Notes: generated by a model not told the origin, from the sequence alone. Shown: positions 34,292 through 44,069, numbered from the stretch's first letter. The stretch is DNA of 64,000 bases from DASSUW01 sp963792385 (GCA_963792385.1 CAWBVZ010000007.1:868001-932000), one strand, 5' to 3'. Numbers and translations are program-made.

Positions 34292-36331
34292 TCAGGGCGT
34301 GGGGTCGATCGCGCTGACGGTGTCGTCGGCGAAGTTCGTCACCCAGAGGGCGCCCTTCGTCGCCGTGATGCCGATCGGGTTGTTGCCGACGGCGATCGAC
34401 GACCCGCTGACGCGGTTGGTCCGCGGGTCGATGCGAGTGACCGAGTTCGACTTGCTGTTGACCACCCACACGGACCCGAGCGCCGCGACGAGCTCCTTCG
34501 GCCGCTCGCCGACCTTGATCTGCTTCTCCACCTCGAACGTCCTCGGGTTCACGCGCGTGACCGTGTTGTCGTGCAGGTTCGAGACCCAGACGGCGCCGAA
34601 GCCCTCCGTCACGCCGCGCGCGCCGTTCCCGGTGGGGAGCGCCTCGCCCTTCACCTGGGCGGTCGCGATGTCGATCCGCGACAGCGTGCCGTCGCGGAAG
34701 TTCGTCACCCACACCTCGGAGCCGACGAAGATGCCGAGCGGGTGGTCGCCCACGCCGATCGGGTCGCCGACCGTCTGCGCCTGCGCACGGTCGATGCGCT
34801 GCACCGTGTCGTCGCCGGTGTTGGCGACCCAGGCGAGCTGCACGCCGAGCGAGATGCCCTGCGCGTCGTTGCCGATCGGGATCGTGGCGGTGCGACGGAG
34901 CGCGGGCTTGCTCTCGAGGCGCGAGAGCTCGTCGCTCGCGGCGTCGACCACCCACAGCGTGCCCTTGCCGGCGGCGATCTGGTCCGGGTTGCTCCCCACC
35001 TGGACGGGCTCGCCGACGACCGCGTCTTGGTTCGCGTCGATCCGCAAGAGCGTTCCATCCTTGGCGTGCGAGACGAAGACGTCCTTGCCGTCGGCGGTGA
35101 TGCCGTCGGGACCGTCGCCCACCGGGATCACCGCCCTTACCTTGGGCTGAGGTGCCACCGTGGCGGTCGCGGTCGCCGTCGGGGCGACCGCGCGCGGCTC
35201 GTCCTCGCCGCCGAGCACGCCGCCCGCGCCGAGTGCCGCGACCGCGCCGGCGGCCAGGAGCGTCGACGGGAGCGCGAGGAGCAGGGCGATTCGGCGGCGC
35301 CGCGGCCAGCCGGCCGGGCCGGCGGGCTTCGGCGCCTCCGCCGCGGAGACGGGCGCCGCCGAGGCAGCCGGCGCCGCGGCGGCCGGGAGGGCGGTGGCGA
35401 ACGGGGCCGGCGTGTCGGGGACGCGCGACGGCTGCTCCAACGCATCGCCGGTGGCGACGCTGCCGGCGGGCACGGGCGCCACCTCGCCCTGGAGCGCCGC
35501 CAAGGCTGCGCGCGCGAGGTCGCCCGCTGACGCGTAGCGCTGCTCCGGCGCCTTCGCCATCGCCGTCCCGATGACGACGTCGAGCCCGGCCGGGATGCCG
35601 GCCGCGAGCGGGCTTGCCGCCGGCGCGGGATCGTTGAGGTGCGCGTACATCTTCGCCAGCTCGGAGTTGCGCGGGAACGGCACGCGGCCGGTGAGCGAGT
35701 GGAAGAGGACGGCGCCCAGCGCATACACGTCGGCGCGGGCGTCCGCGTGCTCGCCGCGGATCTGCTCGGGCGCCGCGAAGTCCGGCGTGCCGACGAAGCT
35801 GCCCGTGCGGGTGACGCCGCCACTCGCCGCAGCGCTCTTGGTCAGCCCGAAGTCGGTGAGGTACGCGTGCTCCTCCTCCCCCTGCGCGATCAGGACGTTC
35901 GGCGGCTTGACGTCGCGGTGCACGAGCCCGCGCCGGTGCGCGGCGTCGAGCGCGCCGGCGATCTGCCAGACGATGCGCACGGCGCGCTCGGGGTCCAGGC
36001 GCTGGGAGGAGTCGACCAGCGTCCGCAGGTCCGTGCCCTCGACGTAGCGCATCGCGAGGTAGAGCACGCCGTCCGCCTCGCCGGCCTCGAAGATCGGCAC
36101 GACGTTGGGGTGATCGATCGAAGCGGCGACCTGCGCCTCGGACTTGAAGCGCTCGCGGAAGTCGGGATTGTTCGCGTACTCCGCGGCGATCACCTTCAGC
36201 GCGACCGGACGCCCGAGCCCGAGCTGGGTGGCGCGGTACACGACTCCCATGCCGCCCTGGCCGGCGACGCCGTCGATGCGATAGTCACCGAGCGCCGTAC
36301 CGGGCTCCAGGTGGGGAACGGAGGCGTACAT
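34292..36331 (-). CDS. Membrane Ser/Thr protein kinase with C-terminal beta-propeller
   Basis: 679 residues. Kinase domain 17-280: Gly loop GQGGMGVVY (24-32), Lys46, catalytic HRDVKPPN near 138, DFG near 161, APEQ. An Ala/Pro-rich juxtamembrane region leads to one membrane helix near 350-370, and residues 400-679 form an extracellular propeller of YncE/Vgb-like repeats (WVTNFRDGTLSRID, WVSNLHDNTVTRV, WVVNSKSNSVTRID). PknD of mycobacteria has a comparable layout with NHL repeats (established); ligand here unknown. ATG 36331 gives the standard kinase start. First gene of a three-gene operon with the cNMP-binding and redox fusion genes. Confidence 0.93.
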   Translation of the reverse strand: MYASVPHLEPGTALGDYRIDGVAGQGGMGVVYRATQLGLGRPVALKVIAAEYANNPDFRERFKSEAQVAASIDHPNVVPIFEAGEADGVLYLAMRYVEGTDLRTLVDSSQRLDPERAVRIVWQIAGALDAAHRRGLVHRDVKPPNVLIAQGEEEHAYLTDFGLTKSAAASGGVTRTGSFVGTPDFAAPEQIRGEHADARADVYALGAVLFHSLTGRVPFPRNSELAKMYAHLNDPAPAASPLAAGIPAGLDVVIGTAMAKAPEQRYASAGDLARAALAALQGEVAPVPAGSVATGDALEQPSRVPDTPAPFATALPAAAAPAASAAPVSAAEAPKPAGPAGWPRRRRIALLLALPSTLLAAGAVAALGAGGVLGGEDEPRAVAPTATATATVAPQPKVRAVIPVGDGPDGITADGKDVFVSHAKDGTLLRIDANQDAVVGEPVQVGSNPDQIAAGKGTLWVVDAASDELSRLESKPALRRTATIPIGNDAQGISLGVQLAWVANTGDDTVQRIDRAQAQTVGDPIGVGDHPLGIFVGSEVWVTNFRDGTLSRIDIATAQVKGEALPTGNGARGVTEGFGAVWVSNLHDNTVTRVNPRTFEVEKQIKVGERPKELVAALGSVWVVNSKSNSVTRIDPRTNRVSGSSIAVGNNPIGITATKGALWVTNFADDTVSAIDPTP

Positions 36332-36522
36332 GTCCCTACGACGCCTGGCAGCGGGTGCTATTCCGAGAAGCCGGCAAATTGGTCGCCGAGGCCCGTCGGG
36401 CACGGGATCCAGCCGGGGGGAATGGTCCTAACGGCCGCGCCGGGCAGCCTCCCCCAGCCTCACCGGCGAAGGTGACTGGCACCCGGCGCGGGCTTACGCC
36501 GCTCCATGGGTAGTGGTGGTGT

Positions 36523-36933
36523 ATGCCCAAGCCACCACTGCCCCAGCATCTCGATGAGTTCCTGAAGGACGCGAACCCGTCGGTGATCGGCACGCTCGAT
36601 CCCGACGGGGGCGCGCACACGGCCGCCACTTGGTACCTGTGGGAGGACGGCCGCGTGCTCGTGAACATGGACGCAACGCGCACGCGGCTTGCGCACCTGC
36701 GCCGGGATCCGCGCGTGTCGCTCACCGTCGTAGGCCGCGAGGACTGGTACAAGCAAGTGACGCTGCGCGGGCGCGTCGCCGAGATCGCCGACGATCCCGA
36801 TCTCGAAGGGATCGACCGGCTCTGCACGCACTACATGGGTGGGCCGTACAGCGCCCGCGACCAGCGCCGCGTCAACGCCTGGATCGAGGTCGAGTCGTGG
36901 TACTCGTGGAACGGCGGCGGACCTTGGCAGTGA
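36523..36933 (+). CDS. PPOX-class F420/FMN-binding split-barrel protein
   Basis: 136 residues of the pyridoxamine 5'-phosphate oxidase-like split barrel (SVIGTLDPDGGAHTAATWYL, VNMDATRTRLAHLRRDPRV, GREDWYKQVTLRGRV). The pattern is that of F420-dependent PPOX reductases of actinobacteria (TIGR03618-type), though FMN cannot be excluded. Single gene, no operon partner. Substrate unknown. Confidence 0.85.
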   Translation: MPKPPLPQHLDEFLKDANPSVIGTLDPDGGAHTAATWYLWEDGRVLVNMDATRTRLAHLRRDPRVSLTVVGREDWYKQVTLRGRVAEIADDPDLEGIDRLCTHYMGGPYSARDQRRVNAWIEVESWYSWNGGGPWQ

Positions 36934-36973
36934 CGCCCCGATCGGGGCGGGCGCGCGCTGCGCGGGCCACCGT

Positions 36974-37711
36974 TCACCGATTGTGGTTGACGACCTCGAC
37001 GTTGTGCCCGTCGGGGTCGAGGACGAACGCGCCGTAGTAGCCCGGGTGGTACACGGGGCGCTCGCCAGGCCCGCCGTGGTCCTCGTAGCCGGCGGCAAGC
37101 GCGGCGGCGTGGAAGGCCCGGACCGTGGCGTCGTCCCCGGCAGGGAAGGCGAGGTGGACGTGCTCCGTGAGCGGCCGCTCGTCGTCGATCAGCGAGAAGC
37201 TGAAGTCCGTGCCGGTGAACTGCACGCGCCCGGGCTCGTCGTCGCCCTGGTGGATCCCGGCGTGGGGCGCGATCGTCGCGTAGAAGCGCGTGGACGCCTC
37301 GAGGTCGGCGACGCGGATCCACAGGTGGTCGACGTAGCCGGGCGACACCGGGCTCGACCGCTCGCCGTGCACGGCCTCGGCGCTGTTGCCGTCCGGGTCG
37401 AGCAGGAAGCCGCCGTAGTAGTCGGGTCCGTAGATCGCGCGCAGCCCCGGCGCGCCGTCGTCGCGGAACCCGCCGTCGATCCCCGCCTGCCAGAAGGCGT
37501 CCACGGCCTCGCGGGTCGGCGCGCGGAAGCCGACGTGCAGGCCGCGGGTGACCGGGTGCTCGCGGTCCGGAGGCCCGATGGCCCAGTCCTCCCACTCGAC
37601 GAGCTCGGCGTCCGCGTGGCTGGGCTCGACGCCCAGCGCGGATAGCACGGTGCGGTAGAAGCGCTCGGACGCGGCCAGGTCCGAGACGGCGATGCCGACG
37701 TGGTCGAACAC
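36974..37711 (-). CDS. Two-domain VOC protein
   Basis: 245 residues: two tandem glyoxalase/VOC domains (FDHVGIAVSDLAASERFYRT at 2-21, YVDHLWIRVADLEASTRFYA near 130), each ending with the typical YYG-F-LLDPDG-N-E-V segment (GPDYYGGFLLDPDGNSAEAV, GYYGAFVLDPDGHNVEVV). Metal ligands His and Glu are present in both halves. Start GTG 37711 gives the standard N-terminus. Enzymatic role unknown. Confidence 0.85.
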   Translation of the reverse strand: MFDHVGIAVSDLAASERFYRTVLSALGVEPSHADAELVEWEDWAIGPPDREHPVTRGLHVGFRAPTREAVDAFWQAGIDGGFRDDGAPGLRAIYGPDYYGGFLLDPDGNSAEAVHGERSSPVSPGYVDHLWIRVADLEASTRFYATIAPHAGIHQGDDEPGRVQFTGTDFSFSLIDDERPLTEHVHLAFPAGDDATVRAFHAAALAAGYEDHGGPGERPVYHPGYYGAFVLDPDGHNVEVVNHNR

Positions 37712-37806
37712 CCCGCCGAGGCTACCGTTGCTCGAGACCGCGCCCCAGCGTCCCGCACCGTCTCTGGCCAGGACGGTGCAGGAGCTGCGCCGGGCGCGCT
37801 GAGCGT

Positions 37807-38892
37807 CTAGCGGACCTTGAAGTCGGCCGCCGCGCCGGTGCCCGTGACGAGGAGCCGACCGGTGCGGCTCTTCCGCCCGCCCGCGTCGGAGCGGTAGTTC
37901 CACGTCACCCACGGCTGGCCGTCGCGGGCCCGATAGACATCCATCGCGCCGGGGCCGCGCTTGTTGCCCGGCAGCCGGTACTTGCGCATGTTGGGCGGCA
38001 GCGCATTGCGCGGTGCGGCATAGGCGAACCACGCGACTCGGTTGTTCGGCATCTGCTGGCACAGTCCGTCGGCGAGCGTGGGGCCGCAGTGGGCGATCCC
38101 GGTCGCGTAGAGGTTCGTATTCCAGCTGTTGCCGGAGTAGAACAGGTACCAGGAGCCGTTGTTGAAGAACGCACTCGGGTTCTCGATGACCGTCACGCCG
38201 CCGTCGTGGTGGTGCGCCCAGGTGAGGCCCTTGCTGCGCATGATGACCCTGGGCTTCGAGCCGCGGTCGACGTTGCCGTTCTTGCGGAACTTCAGGCGCA
38301 TTGCCGAGAGCGCGGACTCACTCCCCTGCGCCCGCTGGCCGTCGCGCCAGGTCATCCAGACCGCGCTGCCGGCCCCCGTCGTGACGTCGGCGTCGAGTGC
38401 CCAGCGGTTCCCCTTGTTCGGGCACACGAGCGCCTTCGGCTCGGCCAGGTAGCCGGTGAACGGCTGCGTCGAGTGCGCGACGCCGACGCACTTGCGCCCG
38501 CCGGAGTTCCTCGCCGTCGCCGTGTAGAACAGGTAGTAGCGGCCGACGCCCTTCTTGACCTTGTAGAAGGCGCCCGGCGTCCAGATGCCCGAGCCGGGCT
38601 GGACCCACGCCCCGCCGCCGTTCGGCAGCGCGTCGCCGCCGACGGTCGATGTGCTGCCGACCTCATTGCCGCTGCCGTGCCGGGCCCAGGGCACCTTCCT
38701 GCCGCCCGTGCTGGCGCCGAACGTCCCGTACTGATTCGAGCCGTCGTTGAGCGCGATCGTGTCGGCGCCCGGGAACGGAAAGTCGTTCGCCTCGCTGTCC
38801 TGAAGCGGGGCGGCACCGGCCACCGCCGGCACGACGGCGACGGCGACGGCGGCAAGCGCGGCCGCGATGAGCGGTCGGAGCGATGGGTTCAC
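37807..38892 (-). CDS. Secreted five-bladed beta-propeller protein (GH43/GH32-like)
   Basis: 361 residues. Signal peptide of about 30 residues ending in VAGAAP. The mature part has repeated blade motifs with YYLFYTATARNSGG, WYLFYSGNSW and AWFAYAAPR, as in GH43/GH62-like arabinanase/xylosidase propellers; acidic residues ADTIALNDG and DADVTTG could be catalytic, but I cannot confirm a full triad. GTG 38892 has GGGAGGA 6 bases upstream and is preferred over an ATG 39 bases earlier. Possibly a secreted carbohydrate-acting or -binding protein. Confidence 0.75.
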   Translation of the reverse strand: MNPSLRPLIAAALAAVAVAVVPAVAGAAPLQDSEANDFPFPGADTIALNDGSNQYGTFGASTGGRKVPWARHGSGNEVGSTSTVGGDALPNGGGAWVQPGSGIWTPGAFYKVKKGVGRYYLFYTATARNSGGRKCVGVAHSTQPFTGYLAEPKALVCPNKGNRWALDADVTTGAGSAVWMTWRDGQRAQGSESALSAMRLKFRKNGNVDRGSKPRVIMRSKGLTWAHHHDGGVTVIENPSAFFNNGSWYLFYSGNSWNTNLYATGIAHCGPTLADGLCQQMPNNRVAWFAYAAPRNALPPNMRKYRLPGNKRGPGAMDVYRARDGQPWVTWNYRSDAGGRKSRTGRLLVTGTGAAADFKVR

Positions 38893-38967
38893 TGCTGTTC
38901 CTCCCTGCAAGGTGGAATCGTCGGTCCTCAAGGCGGGGGAACCCGGCGAGGCATGCGGAGTTGCGGC

Positions 38968-39771
38968 TCAGGCAGATCGGGGCGCGCTGAGCTCGGCGAG
39001 CCGCGCTGCGCTCTTGGAGTCCATCGGCAGGAAGGTCTCGATGGCGAGGTTCGCCGCCGTGACGTCGAGCGGGGCTCCGAGAGTGGCGATGACCGTGAAC
39101 AGCTTGACCTCGCCGAGGCTGGTCTGCAGCCTGAGCGAGACCACCGGCTCGGTGGCCGGGCTGGTCGGTGGCTCGCCGGGGAGGTAGGACTCGACCTCCC
39201 CGATGAGCTTGGCGAGGGCGGGATCGGCGTCCTCGCGGCTCCTCCGCTTCAGCCGGTGAATCAGCGGCGCGTTGCACGCGGCGGTCATCGACGAGATCCG
39301 CGGCAGGCCGCCCGGGTGAACGCCGAGGCGGAGCATGTTGATCGGTGGCCCGAGGAGCTCCGGGTCCACCCCGTCCCAGAGCAGCGACGCGGCTCGATTG
39401 GACTCGATCAGGTTCCAGAGCCCGTCGACGATCAAAGCCGGGTTCGGCTCGTGCGCCTCGAGCAGCCGCTCGAGCGACTCCCGAAGCGGCTGCATCACCT
39501 CCCCGTCGTAGGGCAGCTCCAGATAGGGAGGCGCGAAGCCGCCTGCGAGCAGCAGTCGATTGCGCTCGGTGATCGGCAGGTCGAGGTGCTGGGCCAGGTG
39601 GACGAGGAGCTGCCGACTCGGGCTGGACCGGCCGGTCTCGACGAAGCTCAGGTGCTTGGTCGAGACGTTCGCGTTCAGGGACAGCTCGAGCTGGCTGAGG
39701 CCGCGTCGCGTGCGCCAGAAGCGGATCAGCTCGCCCGCGGTCTGGGGCTCCTGCTCAGTCTGGACGACCAC
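38968..39771 (-). CDS. XRE-family regulator with MmyB-like ligand domain
   Basis: 267 residues: HTH at residues 10-70 (GELIRFWRTRRGLSQLELSL, NVSTKHLSFVETGRSSPSRQ) and a C-terminal MmyB-type domain that in characterised members binds a fatty acid-like ligand. Divergent from a SnoaL-like gene with 98 bases between, so control of that gene is likely. GTG 39771 is the first start giving the family N-terminus. Confidence 0.9.
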   Translation of the reverse strand: MVVQTEQEPQTAGELIRFWRTRRGLSQLELSLNANVSTKHLSFVETGRSSPSRQLLVHLAQHLDLPITERNRLLLAGGFAPPYLELPYDGEVMQPLRESLERLLEAHEPNPALIVDGLWNLIESNRAASLLWDGVDPELLGPPINMLRLGVHPGGLPRISSMTAACNAPLIHRLKRRSREDADPALAKLIGEVESYLPGEPPTSPATEPVVSLRLQTSLGEVKLFTVIATLGAPLDVTAANLAIETFLPMDSKSAARLAELSAPRSA

Positions 39772-39869
39772 CCGATTGAAGTTAGCGTTACACGAGAGGT
39801 AATCGACGCGGTGCCCTTCCTCCGGGACCGTTGACGGCGAAGCAACCAGACCATCAACGGAGGTAACCG

Positions 39870-40319
39870 ATGACCGACACACCGGCTTTCGTCGAAATCT
39901 CGTCCCGAAGCACCGCCGAGTTGGCCGAGAAGTACCTCGCGCTCTGGAACGAGCCCGATGCGGACCGGCGCCGGCGGATGATCGCCGAGCTCTGGACGGA
40001 GGACGGGAGGCACATCCTCCAGCCGCCGCAGGAGATCCGCGCGATCGCGGCGCAACCCGGGATCGGGCTGACGGCGATCCTCGAGGCACGGGGGCACGAG
40101 CAGATCGAGGCTCGCGCGGCGAGCGCGTACGAGCACTGGGTCGGCTCCGAGGGGCTCAGCTTCCGGGGGCGCGACGACGTCGAGCGGCTCGGCGACGTCG
40201 TCAAGTTCCACTGGGAGGCGGTCGCCAAGAACGGCGAGCTGTTCGGAGTCGGGCTCAACTTCCTCGTCCTCGCCGCGGACGGCCGGATCGAGCGCGACTA
40301 CACGTTCGTCGTCGCTTAA
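39870..40319 (+). CDS. SnoaL-like / NTF2-fold protein
   Basis: 149 residues with the cone-shaped NTF2 fold pattern (AELAEKYLALWNEPDADRRR, MIAELWTEDGRHI, VVKFHWEAVAKNGELFGVGL). SnoaL-like proteins act as small-molecule cyclases, isomerases or binding proteins. The divergent XRE/MmyB gene probably regulates it. An AACGGAGGTAACC ribosome site precedes ATG 39870. Confidence 0.82.
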   Translation: MTDTPAFVEISSRSTAELAEKYLALWNEPDADRRRRMIAELWTEDGRHILQPPQEIRAIAAQPGIGLTAILEARGHEQIEARAASAYEHWVGSEGLSFRGRDDVERLGDVVKFHWEAVAKNGELFGVGLNFLVLAADGRIERDYTFVVA

Positions 40320-40485
40320 AGTCCGTTTCAGAACGGGCGGCCCGACCGGGACGGCCGAGCTGTGGATGCCAGGCGCCGCACGTGGGTGAAGCCGAGAGTG
40401 GGGTACAGATCTCCGGCTAGCCCGACGGCAAACTCGGGCGCTGGCCTGGCTGACGAGGCGCTGGCGCTCGCTCATCGTGGATGGC

Positions 40486-41940
40486 ATGAGCTCTGACCGC
40501 ATGCACGCCCGCCGCTGGTGGATCCTCGTCCTCGTCGCCGTCGCGCAATTGATGGTCGTGCTCGACGCGACGATCGTGAACATCGCGCTGCCATCGGCGC
40601 AGGATGCGCTGCACTTCTCCGACAGCGAACGCCAGTGGATCGTCACCGCCTACACACTTGCCTTCGGCAGCCTGCTGCTGGTCGGAGGACGGATCGGCGA
40701 CAACCGCGGCCGCAAGCCGACCCTGGTGGTCGGGCTGATCGGGTTCGCCGTCGCGTCCGCGGCCGGCGGCGCTGCTCAGAGCTTCGGCGTGCTCGTGGGA
40801 GCGCGCGCGCTGCAGGGCGCGTTCGCGGCGCTGCTCGCGCCCACCGCGCTGTCGGTCCTGACCACAACGTTCAGCGACCCGGGCGAGCGTGGCCGCGCGT
40901 TCGGGATCTTCGGCAGCGTCGCCGTCAGCGGCGCCGCCCTCGGCCTCCTGCTCGGCGGCGCGCTCACCGAGTACCTGTCCTGGCGCTGGTGCCTGTTCGT
41001 CAACCTCGCGTTCGCGATCCCGGCGGCTGCCGCGGCGCTCGCGCTGCTGGAGCCCGGGGCCGCAGTCTCCGAGCCGCGGATCGACGTGCCCGGGACTCTG
41101 ACCGCAACCCTGGGCCTGTTGGCCCTCGTCTACGGGTTCAGTCACGCGGAAACCCACGGCTGGGGCTCGGCGACGACGCTCGCGTGCCTCGCGGCCGGGG
41201 TCGTGTTGCTTGCGGCCTTCGCCGTCATCCAGCGCCACGTGGCGCACCCGCTACTGCCGCCGCGGATCGTGCTCGACCGCAACCGCGGCGGGTGCTACCT
41301 CGCCGTCGGGATCGTCGGCGTCGCGTTGTTCAGCTCCTCGTTCTTCCTCACCTTCTACCTCCAGCAGACCCTCGGCTACTCGCCGATCGAGACCGGCCTC
41401 GCCTTCCTGCCGCAGGTCGCAGCGATCATGGTGACCGGCCCCGTGTCCTCCGCGCTGCTGCTGCCGCGCACGGGCCCAAGGCCGCTCGTGACGGCCGGCA
41501 TGGTGCTCGCCGCGGCAGGCATGATCATGCTCACCCGGTTGCACGTCGACTCGACCTACGTCGAGCACGTCCTCCCCGGGCTCGTCGTGATCGGCCTCGG
41601 CCTCGGTCTCGTCATCGCGCCCGCCATCAACACCGCGACGCTGGGCATCGCGCCCGCCGACGCGGGCGTCGCCTCGGCGACCGTGAACACGATGCAGCAG
41701 ATCGGCGGCTCGCTCGGCACCGCGCTCCTCAGCACGCTGTCGGCGAGCGCCGCAACCCACTATCTCGCCGGCAGGCAGCAGACCGCCGGCGTCGTGGCCC
41801 AAGCGACCGTCCACGGCTACGCCGATGCGTTCCTGTGGGCGGCGGCCTTCTTCGCCGCCGGCGCCATCATCTGCGGGCTGCTGCTGCGCGGCGGCGCGCC
41901 GAGACGCGAACCCGACGCCACCCCGGCCTTCGCGGCCTGA
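40486..41940 (+). CDS. MFS drug exporter, DHA2 (14-helix, EmrB/QacA) family
   Basis: 484 residues with 14 predicted membrane helices. Motif in helix 1 LMVVLDATIVNIALPSAQ with Asp as in DHA2 exporters, motif A GGRIGDNRGRKP between helices 2 and 3, motif C region GLLLGGALTEYLSWRWCLFV. Proton-driven export of toxic organic compounds is the family role. ATG 40486 is preferred to GTG 40477; neither has a clear ribosome site. Monocistronic. Confidence 0.92.
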   Translation: MSSDRMHARRWWILVLVAVAQLMVVLDATIVNIALPSAQDALHFSDSERQWIVTAYTLAFGSLLLVGGRIGDNRGRKPTLVVGLIGFAVASAAGGAAQSFGVLVGARALQGAFAALLAPTALSVLTTTFSDPGERGRAFGIFGSVAVSGAALGLLLGGALTEYLSWRWCLFVNLAFAIPAAAAALALLEPGAAVSEPRIDVPGTLTATLGLLALVYGFSHAETHGWGSATTLACLAAGVVLLAAFAVIQRHVAHPLLPPRIVLDRNRGGCYLAVGIVGVALFSSSFFLTFYLQQTLGYSPIETGLAFLPQVAAIMVTGPVSSALLLPRTGPRPLVTAGMVLAAAGMIMLTRLHVDSTYVEHVLPGLVVIGLGLGLVIAPAINTATLGIAPADAGVASATVNTMQQIGGSLGTALLSTLSASAATHYLAGRQQTAGVVAQATVHGYADAFLWAAAFFAAGAIICGLLLRGGAPRREPDATPAFAA

Positions 41941-42170
41941 AGTCGCTGATTGCGCCGGCGGCGCAGGACGCAACCGATCGCCAGGCCAAGGGCGTCGAGC
42001 CCGACGATGACAGCCAGCGCGCGTGTCGCGAGCGTGGTCACGAGGCGGGCCGTGCGGGAGCTCGCGGCATGGCATCGATGGTGATCGAGACTCGCCGGCA
42101 CGTCATCGGCCTGCCGGCCGATCTTCGCTATGCCCCTACGAGCGCAGGCGCCCGCCCGACGGCCGAGACC

Positions 42171-42755
42171 TCACAGCTGATCGACCGGCGCGAACCGGTA
42201 GACGTACTGGCCCAGTTCCTCGCCGATCGCGAAGATGACATCGACCATACGCTCCTGCGCCGCAGCGTTCTCGATCGGCCCGGTATGCACCGGGTCATAG
42301 CCGGCGTCGCGGTTCAGCTGTTCGACGACCTCGCGCGCCTCCTCGTCGCCGCACCAGAGGTTGCTCGGCCTGACCCGCGCCTCGCCCAGGCGTCCATACA
42401 ACGACGCGAAGTTGATGTTGAACGACTTCGCCGTCGGCCCTCCGAGCCTCGATTTCACGAACTCAGCGTTCGAGCTGAATCCCTGGGGCGGCTCCACTCC
42501 GACCCGGTTCGTCGCGTCGAGCACCGTCTTGCCCTCCGCCCCGGTCAGCCTGTCGAGCGCCTCCGCGACCGCTCCGCCCGGGACCGCCAATAGCACGGCG
42601 TCGGCGGCTGACACGTCGCCGCCTTCGCGGCCTAGGCGCGTCACCTGATGGCCCGCGCGCTCCCACAGGTCGGCGAGACCACCGCCGACGTTGCCCTTGC
42701 CGAACACCACGATCCGCATCTCGACGTTCGATCTGACTGCTGGCTCGCTGGCCAC
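42171..42755 (-). CDS. NADPH-dependent F420 reductase-like protein
   Basis: 194 residues. Rossmann start RIVVFGKGNVGGGLADLWER near residue 14 and a central DATNRVGVEPPQGF segment, as in the NADP oxidoreductase coenzyme F420-dependent fold (Fno/NpdG-like domain). It is shorter than Fno and the cofactor-specific residues cannot be judged by eye. GTG 42755 is preferred: AAGGAGG lies 7 bases upstream, in contrast to ATG 42719, which has no site. Confidence 0.8.
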   Translation of the reverse strand: MASEPAVRSNVEMRIVVFGKGNVGGGLADLWERAGHQVTRLGREGGDVSAADAVLLAVPGGAVAEALDRLTGAEGKTVLDATNRVGVEPPQGFSSNAEFVKSRLGGPTAKSFNINFASLYGRLGEARVRPSNLWCGDEEAREVVEQLNRDAGYDPVHTGPIENAAAQERMVDVIFAIGEELGQYVYRFAPVDQL

Positions 42756-42989
42756 GCTCACGCCTCCTTCGGAAGACAACGCTGCATCCCATCAAAGTTA
42801 TGGGTGGCGGTCGCGCGCATCGAGACATGTCCTCGACGTCGGCGATAGGCCTCGGCTATCGATGCTGGACGGCGAGGCGGCCGATGCGCCGTGCCCGACG
42901 GAATATTCGGGGCATCCGTGCGTTCTTGTGGAGTGAACGGGCGGACGGGTGCTGCCGCTTCGCCGTGATCAGCGATCCAAGGAGTAGGC

Positions 42990-44069
42990 GTGAGCACCGT
43001 CGCGACATCAGCTGAGCGCGTGCGCGAGGATCTGATCAGGCTCATGCACCGTGGCACCGACGTGCGCGACTTCGCACTCGACGCCTCCCGGATCCTCGCT
43101 CGCGCGGTGCCGTTCGAGGGCGTGTGCGTCCTCACGATGGACCCGGCGACGCTCCTTCCGACGGGCGAGGTGGTCGAGAACGGGCTACCGGTGGCGGCGT
43201 ACGAGCGGATGACCGAGATCGAGCTTCGCGGAGAGGACTTCAACGCCTTCCGCTCGCTCGCCCGATCAGAGCGCCACGCGGCGACGCTCAGCCACGCCAC
43301 CGGCGGCAACCTCGACCGCAGCGAGCGCCACCGCGAAGTCAGGGGCCGGCACGGCTTGGGCGACGAGCTGCGCGCGGCGCTCGTCGACGACCAGATGACG
43401 TGGGGCGCACTGACGTTGCTGCGCGGGTCCGATCGCGAGCCGTTCTCGCCCGCCGAAGCGGCGCTCGTGGCAGCGCTGACGCGACAGCTCGCCGAGGGCC
43501 TGCGGCGAGCGGTGATGCTGGCCCACGCGGCGACCGGACCCGCGGACCGCGAGGACGCCGCCGGCGTCCTCGTACTCGCACCGGACGGCTCGACAACGTT
43601 CACAGACCAGATCGCCGCGGCCTGGCTCGAGGAACTCGGCGGCCACGGATCGGCCCCACCGGTCGTCAGAGCCGTCGCCGGCCAAGCACGCACCGTGGCC
43701 AGCGGACCACCGCACGACGGCCGGATCGCCCGCGCACGCGTACGCACCGAATCCGACCGCTGGCTCGTCGTACGAGCCTCAACGCTCGCAGACGGGCCCG
43801 GCGCGCACGTCGCCGTCATGATCGAACCCGCACGCCCCCACGACCTCGCGCCACTCGTCGCCGACGCCTACGGTCTCACCGAACGCGAACGAGAGGTCAC
43901 CCAGCACGTCGCCAGCGGCCTCCCCACCGACGCCATCGCCGCCCGCATGTACCTCTCGCCATGGACGATCCAAGACCACCTCAAGGCGATCTTCGAAAAG
44001 GTCGGCGTCAACACGCGCGGCGAACTCGTCGCTCGCGTGTTCTTCCAGCAACGAGCCCCACAGCTCTGA
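42990..44069 (+). CDS. LuxR-family regulator with N-terminal GAF-like domain
   Basis: 359 residues. Residues 15-180 resemble a GAF sensor (ILARAVPFEGVCVLTMDPAT; DDQMTWGALTLLRG; FSPAEAALVAALTRQLAEGL). The C-terminal 65 residues are a LuxR HTH (YGLTEREREVTQHVASGLPT, IAARMYLSPWTIQDHLKAIF, EKVGVNTRGELVA). GTG 42990 has AAGGAG 5 bases upstream. The signal and target are unknown; no histidine kinase is nearby. Confidence 0.9.
   Translation: MSTVATSAERVREDLIRLMHRGTDVRDFALDASRILARAVPFEGVCVLTMDPATLLPTGEVVENGLPVAAYERMTEIELRGEDFNAFRSLARSERHAATLSHATGGNLDRSERHREVRGRHGLGDELRAALVDDQMTWGALTLLRGSDREPFSPAEAALVAALTRQLAEGLRRAVMLAHAATGPADREDAAGVLVLAPDGSTTFTDQIAAAWLEELGGHGSAPPVVRAVAGQARTVASGPPHDGRIARARVRTESDRWLVVRASTLADGPGAHVAVMIEPARPHDLAPLVADAYGLTEREREVTQHVASGLPTDAIAARMYLSPWTIQDHLKAIFEKVGVNTRGELVARVFFQQRAPQL

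Noticed and set aside
41817..42101. 94-codon minus-strand ORF with one hydrophobic stretch
   Set aside because: Half of it is antisense to the MFS gene and there is no ribosome site. The hydrophobic segment alone is weak support, so I left it out.
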